DNA from: Adenanthera pavonina
Lineage: Eukaryota; Streptophyta; Magnoliopsida; Fabales; Fabaceae
Assembly: GCA_026686845.1 (NCBI GenBank)
Contig: JAIVEN010000016.1
Location: forward strand, 6,279,501 to 6,343,500
Length of the DNA: 64,000 nt
Direction of reading: 5' to 3'
The translations under genes were made by a program, and so were the position numbers. A model generated the notes under the pieces. It saw only the letters and a list, made by a program, of their open reading frames with translations, ran no database searches and was not told where the DNA came from. Positions 26,301 to 36,960 of this stretch are shown in pieces (position 1 is the stretch's first letter; each line of letters begins with the position of its first letter).

Positions 26301-29300
26301 CTCCCTCAATACTACTGCTTTTCTCGTCACTTCTCTCAACCTTCTCTTCATGTTCCTGAACTTCAACTGCAGGTACATTCTCAACTTCTGGTTTGGACGG
26401 GCTTTTAGCAGGTATAGATGAAAAGTTACTCATTGAATTTCCTTTAGCTCGTCGCAAGTACACCACCTTTCAAAACACATGACATGTACTCCTTAGGGAA
26501 TTATACAGAAGCTGGCAGATATGAAGACAGCAGAATCAAAGTAAATGCATGCCAATGGAAAAGCAAGATTTCACTTTCAGTTTGATATTATCTAAGATCA
26601 TCAAATACCCCCATCAATTATAAATTTTCATTAAATACTCATTCGAGCCACCCCTATAGTCCTACCCAACTTGACTAAGTTAGTCAAAGTCCAACATGAC
26701 TACCGGATGATACTGGGGGAGGGGGGGGTGGTTCAATCCAAATATATATATATAATAAATTTTCATTAAGATGATTGTTTTCCCCTTGTGTATTGGTAAG
26801 TCAAAGATCAACAAGCAAACATATAGTAGGTTTGAACCTATAAGCTCATCTTTCTGCCTTATTCCTGGAGGTACTTCTAGTGTCATTGGATCAACAAATA
26901 TTCCACTTAAAAACTATATTTAAAAAAAGAAGAAGAAGAAGAATACCCCTTAAAACATGTTTGTGGGCATTTTACTGAATATAAAAGTATGCATCATTTA
27001 ATGGCCAAAATATAAAACATGCCTCATTTAGTTGGACAATTTGAATATTACCTGGATATGATATGTGTCATCAGCATTTTTTACCACATAAATTTCAAAA
27101 ATTGGAGTCCCAGGAGAACCTGTGACCAACTGTCTGTAGCAAACAAAAGTAAGCAGTGCTCACAAATTAACAAAGAGCAAAATAAAAATGAGAAAGAAAG
27201 TACCTTGGACTGTAACTCTTGCCGATAAATCTACCCATACTGGGACTAATACGTATTATTCTGCCAAAGGGGTCATCTGAATCTTTGGAGTAGCCTACCC
27301 ACCAACCCACCTGCACATAGTAAGAACGGTTAATGGACATTAGGACAGTCATTCACAATCACATATCTGTTGGTAGAGCTTCCATTAGTACCATAATTAT
27401 TAATCATAATCACCAATGCAAATATACCACTATTCACAAGCCATCTTTCCAGATGGACATTGGCTCTATTTGTTCCATCAATAGCTCAATCTAGGGCACC
27501 ATTTCCATTTTTAAGCTTCTCAATCTGAAGAGTGGTAAAGTTGACTTCCTCCTACCATTTAACATTTCCCAATTACATGTTTCCAAATTATAATTATTTC
27601 AAGTCAATTTTCATCTCATTTTCAGTGTATTGCCTATAATTTACTTTTTTTATGAAAAGAAAATAAATATCCCTTAATGTTAGGACTTCAAATATTTCTC
27701 CTGATTTCACATATAGGTAAAATTTACAGCTAGTCCACAAATAGAGATAATTATGTAAGGAGGAAAAAAAAGAGAGAGAAAAAAAAAAGGTACATCTTTC
27801 AGTAAAAGGACCACCATAATGTTCTTGAGAATAAATCATACAAAAACTGCAAGAAGAATGCTATTGAATAGGGGATAGCAGAAGTAGCAACTAAGAAAAG
27901 TACCAGTCCACTTCCAGTATGCCTGCATAATTTTGAAGCCTCTTGGTAACGCTCTTCATCTATGGCACTCTGCAGTGAAGATGAAAAGATATTTTCACCA
28001 AAAAAATAGAGAAAATAAAGACCATTGACCATACAATAATTATAAAGGTTGAGAGTCTGGAGACACTAAAAATGTGATCTTGCCTTCAACTGAGACATGA
28101 TTTCAGCAACGCTATCCATTGAAGTTGTTTCTGCTAGAGCCCTTTTTAACTTTGCTGCTTCTTGAAAGTCTTCCTTTTCAATCGCCTCTTCAAGTTGAAA
28201 CTGAATAACATTGAATATTTATATATACTAAAGCATAAGTATACCATCTTTGAAATGCTTCCCCAAATTTGCAATTGTAGTCTATTTCTCACAAACAGCA
28301 AAACCCATCGTCCTTTATTGTGACTCCGGTTTAATAACATAACAAAACGATTGTTTTTCTGTCCTTCATAGCTTCAATGAACAAAATGATAATTTGGAGA
28401 ACCTGGAAACGCATTTGGTTGAGACAATTTCGCTGAACAGAGAAGAATTTCGAAAATATTCACAACTGAGGGTCTGTTTGGTTGGGGATTTTTGGAAATT
28501 TTTTAAGGGAAAGGGATTGGGAGGGATTGAATCCCCTCCTCTTGTTTGGCTAATAAAATTTGAGGGAATTGAAGAGAATTTAATCCCCTCCAATCCCCTC
28601 CCCCCACCCCTTTATAATTCCCCCCAAATTTTAGGAGATTAGAGGGGACGGGATTAAAGGAATTTTAATGAAGAGAATTGGAGGGATTTTAAAATTTTCT
28701 CGTTTGGTGGGATTTGGAGGGGAGAGAGTATTTATTACTCAATCCCCTCCAATCCCTTCCTGTACCAAACAAAATTTTATTAAAATCCCTACAATTCTCT
28801 CATTTCCAATCCCACCAAACCAAACGAGAAAATTTTAAAATCCCTTCAATTCCTTTCCCTCCAATTCTCTTCATTAAAATTCCTTCAATCCCCTTCCCTC
28901 CAATCTCCTTAGTTGAACCATACAGACCCTGATAAGTGCTCTTGGCTTTTCACTAGTTATGGACCAGTAATGATGGGGTGAAGGACTGACAAAATAAAAT
29001 GTATACTTAAGCTTGGGTCAATTTGGTTGGAAATTTTTGGAGGTCTTTAAGGGGTGGGGAGGGGATTGGGAGGAATTGAATCCCCTCCCCTTATTTGACT
29101 AATAAAATTGAAAAAAATTGGAAGAATTCTCCCCACCTTTTTATAAATCACCAAATTAGATTTTTTTTTTAAGATAAGAGATTATTTATAACTTAATCCC
29201 CTATAATCGCTAAGATTTTATTAAAATCTATCTAATCCCCTCCCCCTTCCAATCCCACCAAGTATCACCAAATAAAAAAATTTTAAAATTCTTCAAATTA

Positions 29301-29831
29301 TTATTTTCCTTCTTATTCCTTTTATTAAAATCTTTCCAATTACCTCCCCTCCAATCCCTCGATTGAACCAAACAGATGCTAAAGGGTGGAAGGCAAGTAA
29401 GGTAAAAAAAAAAAACACACACACAAAGACATAAAAAGGGAAGCAGGAGAAATTAATGCATACGAAAGTGAATCACGATGAGTAATCAAAAGGAGTACCT
29501 TAAGAACAGAGGCGAAGTTCTCGGCCTGTTCAATTTCAGAGAAATGGCGGCTCCACCGATTCCAATCCCAATCCAAAGAAGAACCATTACCATTGTCGTT
29601 GCTGTTGTTGTGGGTGGTGGCCGTACAACGGCAACAGAAGTCCGAATTCTTGCGGTTCCGACGGGAGAAGATGGATAGCCTGCTTTGAACAGCACAGCCC
29701 CAACCAAGAACGAAACTGACGCTGACTAATTTCTTTGGGTTGTAGTAGACGTCGAAACCAGAGAAGGGTCTTGGTTGGGTGCTTGAGAGAGCTTGTCTCA
29801 CTCCCCATGTATTGGCCACCGGCACCACCAT
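23357..29831 (-). CDS. EX2: EXECUTER2-type chloroplast singlet-oxygen sensor
   Basis: Eleven exons: 29831-29499, 28200-28084, 27969-27904, 27310-27204, 27133-27052, 26466-25780, 24766-24640, 24542-24373, 24247-24173, 23679-23587, 23458-23357; 652 aa. Start MVVPVANTWG; residues 1-~70 are Ser/Arg-rich and suit a chloroplast transit peptide. Residues ~112-170 hold a UVR-like helical motif (FQLEEAIEKEDFQEAAKLKR, then a second copy AIDEERYQEASKLCR). VGWWVGYSKDSDDPFGRIIR follows, then an acidic linker (~240-400), then the DUF3506 singlet-oxygen-sensor domain (~465-652; YVGAFGPYGTEVVQLKRKFG, VTFRAKIGRGN, PKWVDGELL). EXECUTER proteins sit at grana margins and relay 1O2 signals to the nucleus. Length and the C-terminus (GPYVKGADLGFLYVVPEQ) favour EX2 over EX1. 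Trp530 (FGHW) falls where oxidation of Arabidopsis EX2 was reported, from memory. Intron 2 uses a GC donor (AAG|GCAAGA). Confidence 0.95.
28470..28929. repeat. Tourist-like (PIF/Harbinger) MITE in EXECUTER2 intron 1
   Basis: The left end GGGTCTGTTTGGTTGGGGAT and the right end GTTGAACCATACAGACCC are inverted repeats. Both sides carry TGA, a possible 3-bp duplication. The interior is an extended imperfect palindrome of GGGATTGGGAGG / CCTCCAATCCC type blocks. Lies in intron 1 (28201-29498). Confidence 0.65.
29013..29383. repeat. Second Tourist-like MITE, diverged, in the same intron
   Basis: Starts GCTTGGGTCAATTTGGTTGG and ends TTGAACCAAACAGATGCTAA, with the same GGGGATTGGGAGGAATTGAA interior as the copy 90 bp away. 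It is more degraded, and its target duplication is unclear. Confidence 0.5.
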
Positions 29832-31900
29832 CACTCTATCGCCGTTTATTTACAGGCAAGGCTACGGGTTTCTAGCAAGGTTTCGGTTCTCTGGAGAAGC
29901 TGTCTAGCGAATTGGACTCCGTTGTCACATACACCGGATATCCCAACCAGCAACTCAGCTAGGATAGGGATAGAATTTGTCTTGAAATGACAAGAAAACC
30001 ATGCTGTTTTATACCCAAAAAGAAAAATATGAAAAATAATTTGTAAAAGCTTGAATTTCTTCCGAGTTCAATTTTTTTGGGCCAATGACTTCAATCTTTC
30101 TTTCTTATGTTAAAAGACTGAAGTTAAAATAAATGAACTGCCTGCACTCAACGGAATGCATTTTAGGATTTAATGTACATTTTTTTATTGATTGATAAGT
30201 GATTGATTTGATTTTTTTAGGGTAAGTATATTTATTTTTTTTGGCCAGAATATTTATTTTCTTTCATGATAAAATTGATTTTGATTTTTTGCTAAAAAAT
30301 AAATAAAAGAGGATATTGTTTTCCAGATTTATACAATAAAAATCATTTATTATTTTAACTAATTCACGTCATATTCTCCTTTTTTTTTCTTTGATGACAT
30401 TATTTTCCTCAGACCAACAAGAAATTACATAATTTTCCTTGCTATTTAAAAATATTTATCTCCTGTCCATAAAAAAAATTAAAATTTACACCATTTTCCC
30501 CCTATACATAAACTAGCTCACACATATTTGATTAAAATACTTGTATATCTATTATTTTATAATATAATATATTAAACATTGAACACTTATTTGATCAAAA
30601 TAAACATAATCAATTTTTTCATGTTTAGATAAATTGCTTTTATATTTTTATACAAAATAAATAACTTTGAAATAAAAATTTAAAAAGCATTTTTAAGGAG
30701 CTTCTTTTTAAAACAAAGCTGAAATCATTCCTAACAGTGTTTTAATCATATTTTAACCTTAAAGAAATTAATATATATTTTTAAGATAAAAATAATGTAA
30801 TTTTAATATCCGTCAAACAGATAGATAAGAAAGTGATTGATCCATGAGTAAATATGATTGTACCCATGTGCAGAAAGACTAAATTTTGTCTAAATTAAGA
30901 TTATAGTTCAATTTATATTCCGGACACATTATAACTTTTTTTTTTTAACAAATAAAGTAACCATGAAATAAACAAATATATTTTGTATGAGCACAAGAGC
31001 TTCCACGCGTAAGAACAAATCTAAGAAAATCATGAAAATAAGAAATAAGAGGATAGGAACCATGTGTTCATGTTGCATTCCTCAAATCTGCGCTGTCTTT
31101 AAGCAAATCCCAGATCTGATTATTTCATGAGTCAAGTGGCTGAACCATCATCCATCGGGGATTTACCTTAGGATAGCAGTCATTATCTGAACATGTTTGA
31201 ACCAGACACAGCGTGGATTTTACACCACACTTGGTTGAATGGGCCAAAATCGAAATTCCATTTAGACGGTTTATATCCCCTCCTGTGGGTCATTGGGTGT
31301 TTTCATGCCATCACTTTCCGATCATGATAATCAACTTGAAAACTACATCCCAAACGGAGTCGTAGGGGTCAAACCTTAGGGTGGTCAGAAAGACAGGACA
31401 AACGCTGTTGAGAACCATTAACACCAATGTTCTACATCCCGGCAAAACGTGTAAGCACACGCAACATCATACCTCGCATATTTAAACATAATGTTTACTT
31501 TTCTTAAAATCTCAGACCACATATATTACGTTCACAAGAATAACATATATAGAAAAAATATAATAATAAAATTAAAATCTCTTAATGAATAATGAATGAA
31601 CAAATGTCCCAAATTTCATTCACACCAAGCTTCTCATTAAAAATTATAACTTCTATCCATCAAGAATGACTCACAGCACTCAAGAACTTGTTCCGTATAT
31701 GAAGAGACAACCAGGGAAAAAAAACGAAAGGATGTGTTAATAAAGGAAAAAAAGGGGCAAAGGCAGAGACCAAATTCAACTTACAATTATGAGAATTTTT
31801 AACCCTGAGATTTTACAAAACAATGAAGACAAATACACATCATCTCTAACCTATGTTAGTTAAGAGAGAAAAACAAAGAAAACAAAAACGCCGGCTTTCC
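29832..31900. other. 5' flank of EXECUTER2 and AT-rich intergenic DNA
   Basis: Begins with the presumed EXECUTER2 leader and promoter (to about 30000). The remainder is AT-rich with no supported gene; open frames are short and low-complexity. Confidence 0.55.
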
Positions 31901-31915
31901 TTTCTTCCCTCCCCT

Positions 31916-31983
31916 CCCCCCCCCCCCCAACACCCTTCTTTTTTTTTTTGGGGCCCCCGGGGGTGTTTGGGGGGGGGGGGGGG
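31916..31983. repeat. G/C-run inverted repeat (hairpin) 3' of SIS3
   Basis: A run of 13 C (31916-31928) followed by AACACCC, a T-rich loop and GGGGCCCCCGGGGG, then TGTTT and a run of 15 G (31969-31983). The arms C(n)AACACCC and GGGTGTTTG(n) pair with one unpaired base. It could be a cruciform or a G-quadruplex former, or it could mark a region of unreliable sequence. Confidence 0.7.
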
Positions 31984-32183
31984 AGAGAGAAATTCAGATT
32001 CAGTCGCTCCACAGCCCCTCAAATGGAAATTGATCCATTTCATAATGGATCAAATACGAACATTTCTTGTTAGAAAGTACATACCATTTTACGTGGCTTC
32101 ATAAAATGGCCAGATATGGACACTCAACTTCAGTTTCTCTTAGAATCGATTCAAAATATAACAGAAGTAATGGAAAAGTCAGT

Positions 32184-35100
32184 CTAATTTTGTGCAGAGG
32201 AGAGACTCACAGGCATGCATTCAACTGAAGGGCCTTGGTCTCCAATTGATGCATTTCGAGTCACAACAGACCCACTGCCATTCTCAGCATTTTCCAAAGC
32301 ATTATCCACCTCACCACCCAGCCCATCAATTTCTGAACGCATTGGGCGGAGAAGACCCTGTAATCTCAACAAATAACTCTGACTAGAAGGTTGACCTCTC
32401 ACATATCTGGTTGTTGTCACAACACTGGCAGAAGATCGTTCTGATTCAGGGCGAAGATTGGACAAAGCACTAAGGTCAAGATTCGGAAATACTGAACAGC
32501 GGCACCGAGGACATTTTACATTAAGTCGAAGCCACTCATCAATGCATTCAACATGAAAATTATGAGCACAAGGCAGGCCACGGACCTGCATCACGTTAAG
32601 TTGGAAACTTTTTGATACGCCTATGGCATTTCAACTTTCTTACATGTATCCGAGAATTGGAAATAGACAGAAAACTACAGGTCAAAAACCACAGGAAAAT
32701 ATAAACCAGTTTGAAAGAAATTTAAAATTAAATTGCGCTATGTGGCCCCAGATATAGTAAGTTGGCACAAAAGGGGCCATTCAGCCATTCAAGTAATCTA
32801 TTATAATAAAAGAGCTATAGGAAGTCAATGGCTTAGGAATGATGTCTTGATAAGATGTATTTGACTTCTTGGGCTTTGTTTCTTGTCTTATTGATTGATT
32901 AATTGGTTTTGATTGACTTGAATTTGAATTTAAATTTAAATTGAATATGTATTGGGGTTTGTAATGAAATTGTGGGTCCCATATTATGAAAAAATAACCC
33001 ATGCATCACATGGGTCAAAAATCTAGTTGGTTTAAAAACATGTTTCAGAGTACTATATAACAAACAACTCAAGGCATCACTTATGCTTAGACCCTTAACT
33101 AGTGAAAAATATACCTCATTCCCCTCGTGGAATTCTTCTAAGCAGATGGGGCATTCACTACAGTCAGTTGGAACAGCCTTCAACCTGAACTTTGGGAGTT
33201 CCTGAATCAAAGCTTCAACTGCTTCTCTCTGTGCCAAACTCAGAAATGACCCTAATTATCAGCGGTGTAGCTCACAATAAATATGCAAAAGTAATTTTAC
33301 ATATGATTTACAAACATATGACAAAGCACATTCATCGCCAACATGTTGCACATAAACAACAAAAGAGCATAGTATGACTATTTCATGAAGAAAATTTAAG
33401 CAGTAGATTTTATTCATGATCATTTGTCATAATAAAGTTCACTATGTTTGGGACAAAGTGACATGAACCACTGCTTTACAAAAGTTCCAACTATACAATA
33501 AGGAGTTTTGAAAAATATCAGCTAAATTGACCTGAGCTGGAGTTAGGTAAAGTCCTGGATGATATGCACCAGCATCTTGGCCCATACCTCTTGTTTCCTG
33601 ACCAGCAGCTTCAAATGCCCAATCAGGCACGCGAATCATGTCAACCAAAACCTAGCAAAAGAGAGATAAAAAAAAAAAAGAACAGAATTGAATATACAAG
33701 TAGATTGCTAAGCCTAAGAATAGCCATACTCCAATCAATGCTACATATGAAACATCCATGAAATGAAGAGACAGTATAATGCTAATCTTTAGCCTCCAAA
33801 GAGAGGCTAGAAGAGACCATGGTAACAACGTATTGTTTGTAAGATTCATGATAATAATGAAAATACTTTTCTCAATAACAGACATCACAAGGTGCATCAA
33901 AACAGGTACAGTTGCCAGACTAAGTGAAGCTCATAAAATGCTGACAATGACGAGATTCCCCAAACAAAATAAACATCATTTAGAGAGTAAACCATCGTGT
34001 GATAAAAACTAGAAAGGAAATAGTAAAGAATCAAAATAGAAAATTGTCAATGAACTAGCTTCAATACCATGTTAGACTAACAGAATTAAAAATCTTAATA
34101 ATCAGTAGAAGGTACTGGTATCAAATAAAAATCCACTATAATAGACAATAAAATATCTTTTCAGTCCCTCTCCTTTAAACAAAAATATGCAACTAATATT
34201 ATGACGTATGACATGGGTAAGGCTTACCCCATATTCAGATACAGGAATACCCTGCTGGGCACGTAACAAGTGTGCTTGTCTTCGGGTCAACCACTGCAAC
34301 ATAAGAGTTAAACAAGATCAGAATTAGAATTGTTAAATACCTTAATATTAGTCAACAGACAACAAAGATGAATAACATTTTGCAGAACGGGGCAGCTTAT
34401 AGGTCCCATGGAAAACAAGCAATGCACGACATGCAGAACCTTTGGTCATTGAACCAGGTCTCATAAACATCCAATAAGTAATGAAAGGGCACCACTAACC
34501 TTCCCTAATGACATGCACGCGACACAAAGCAATCCACAGTAGCTGAAAAGTAACCAGATGAGGAAGCCCCATTTCTGACCCTCTTCAGGCAACTACAGGT
34601 AAATATTTGTATTATTTGCCTCAAAGCCTTTCTACAAGAACAGCACTGGGTTTGAATTAAAATAAGACGTACACAATTCCTGGCACTAGTGAACCACAGG
34701 GTACCAATTATAGTCCAAGCCCAAAGAAATGGATACAGAAGCAAAGCAAGGATGGAAAGGACTGCTACTCTTCCACAGAAGCGAGCATACCTCTGCTGCC
34801 ACCCAAAGTCTCTAAAAGCATAGCAGAAAAATTGGAAAACAAAAGAGAAAATGAATCAGTGCCTGGATTTGACCAGTCATAACATCATTGAACTTCATTT
34901 TGATTGATTACATATTAATGATCCAGAAACACTTCAGCGGATTTTATCATACAGTGAAACCCTAGAAGTCCACCATGAATAATGTTGCACTTAAATGTCC
35001 TACTTGTAGTAATAATCCAACTAAGATTGAACCTTACAAGCATGATATTCCAGAATTCCACATTTCAGAAGCATCTTTTCCATATATTCTAGCAGAGGTT

Positions 35101-36160
35101 TATCTCACTCCACACCACACATTCCAGGCATGTCTGCACTGAATATTCCAGTGGACGACTAGACTATCTCATCAACTTCTCTATAATTTTATAACCAAGT
35201 GGTGCTACGCTATTCGACACTATTCCAATATAGTCGCATTAGTGACATGTAGATTGACTTCAATATCAGCATACTTTCATTTGGTGCCATGATCACCTTG
35301 ATCTTGTTGATAGCATTCTTAATTACGACATGCAGATTTTTGCACATTCATGTTTGACTTATTTTCAATTAATTGGATCACAAGGAACATATGATAATTC
35401 TGAATGTCCACGCCTCATCTTACATACTGCAATTCTGTCAGGGTTCCTTCATTAATGTGTAAGCCCAAAGTAAACTCTACTCGGTCAACTTTGAATAAAT
35501 GTTAAGAAAAATACGGCATGAAATATATATCAAATAGTCAGCACAAGATTTTTAGACAGAAGAACTTACAAACCCATTCCGGCAGACAGTCCATTATCAA
35601 CAAACATCATCAACCGAAAGATAAACACAGTAGAGTAGTCAACCTGAATAGTGAAAAAGAACAACAACATATTATCGTGCATATCTTTATCATACCCATA
35701 AACAAGGAATTGAAAGCCAAGCAGCATCAATGATAGAGGAACTCACCACAATCCATATGTGCAACGGGTGTGTACATGTATGGTACCGCTTCCAATTAAT
35801 CGCGACAATAACTCTATAAGTCAAATGAATTAAGAATCCAAATAGAAACACTTTCTTTGGATGAGGGAGAGAGAAGGTGGGCGGAAGAACGAAGAAACCG
35901 CATGCGAATTCGAAATGCAGAATCATGGTACTATAATTAAAGAGTCCAAAACCTCAATTCTTGAGGAGAAATTAAAAGGATACACGCTGGTAGCGAGCAT
36001 CGACAAGAAAAACCCATCGTACCTGCAAATACCGAAGTAATTTTACATCAAAATTGGAACACAGATAGCGCGTACAATCACGCTACAAATACACAAGCAA
36101 AGGGGACAGGTGACAAAGGATTGAGACGAACCACTTAAAATCGACGCCTCTAATAGCCAT
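32184..36160 (-). CDS. SIS3: SIS3-type membrane RING-H2 E3 ubiquitin ligase
   Basis: Ten exons: 36160-36132, 36022-35984, 35813-35747, 35643-35570, 34811-34673, 34592-34500, 34293-34228, 33651-33532, 33228-33115, 32585-32184; 380 aa. Starts MAIRGVDFKW (exon 1 codes only 29 nt, exon 2 only 39 nt). Hydrophobic segments lie at ~15-30, ~48-70, ~85-115 and ~135-155, a multi-pass membrane N-terminus. The conserved soluble block VDMIRVPDWAFEAAG and ALIQELPKFRLK precede a RING-H2 finger (CPIC-x14-CAH-x2-H-x2-C-x10-CPRC) split between exons 9 and 10. The tail is Ser/Asn-rich. Arabidopsis SIS3 is an E3 ligase needed for early-seedling sugar response; the colinear match across the whole length makes this the likely orthologue. 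All introns are GT-AG. Substrates are not known from the sequence. Confidence 0.95.
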
Positions 36161-36480
36161 GGAGGGGCAAACAATTTTGAGAAACCCTAGAATGAAGGCC
36201 TCAAAGATTCTAATCTACCAGCGGAGAATACATGAACCAGATATAGGAAATCGGAGTGAAATCCTTCATGAATGGGATCGTACAACGGTGGCCAATATCG
36301 ATAGATGCCGAGAAACAGATGAACAAACGGTGCGGGAGGATGGAGAGCGAGGCGAAACAGTATACAGTAGGGGAAGATGGAGTTAACAGGGGACACCGCA
36401 TTGACTATAGGTTGAGTTACTTGTTCACTCTGTTACTTCACGACGTTAGGGAGGGGACCTTTACGAGCTACTACTGCGTT

Positions 36481-36600
36481 AGTCTAGTCACTGAGCTGAT
36501 GCTTCTAGGTCTTTTGGTCTTTTTTTTTTTGAAATTACTACATCAGTCTAGTCACTGACTTGATGCTTCTAGTTCACTGGGTCACTTTTTTTTTGGGCTT
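36481..36600. repeat. 64-bp imperfect tandem duplication upstream of SIS3
   Basis: AGTCTAGTCACTGAGCTGAT at 36481 and AGTCTAGTCACTGACTTGAT at 36545 both continue GCTTCTAG and then run into T-rich tracts. Lies in the 5' flank of SIS3. Confidence 0.7.
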
Positions 36601-36749
36601 TTCTTCTTTTTAATTTGATGATTTGATTTGAAGTGAAGCGCCAGCCTCTTGTAGCTGACAATTCAGAAGACCCAAGGAACAACATGGACCTAAATGGATT
36701 CTTTCCATAAAATTATACCTCTTTCGATTTGTACTAACTTATACCAATA

Positions 36750-36960
36750 ATGTTGGGTTGGTATAAGTGGTCTTTGGATCTGAACAAAAACTCTCACTTC
36801 CTATAGTGTCGGGTTCGAGTCTCCCCTTAGCTGCTTAAGTTCTATGTTGGTGGGACTTCCATTGTAGGGAGATCTAACGCCACTCATAGATAATCAATAA
36901 ATCCTGATGAATGTCTGATGGGTGGTTTGTTTTCAAAATTCAAGATAATTGTCCTTAGAA
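36750..36960 (+). repeat. Possible tRNA-derived SINE
   Basis: TGGTATAAGTGG (about 36759-36770) resembles a Pol III A box and GGGTTCGAGTCTCC (36810-36823) contains a near-perfect B box, spaced as in a tRNA-derived SINE head. The sequence is not a foldable tRNA. End points and target duplication were not found. Confidence 0.35.

Noticed and set aside
25766..26421. Plus-strand frames of 197 and 112 codons
   Set aside because: Antisense shadows of EXECUTER2 exon 6.
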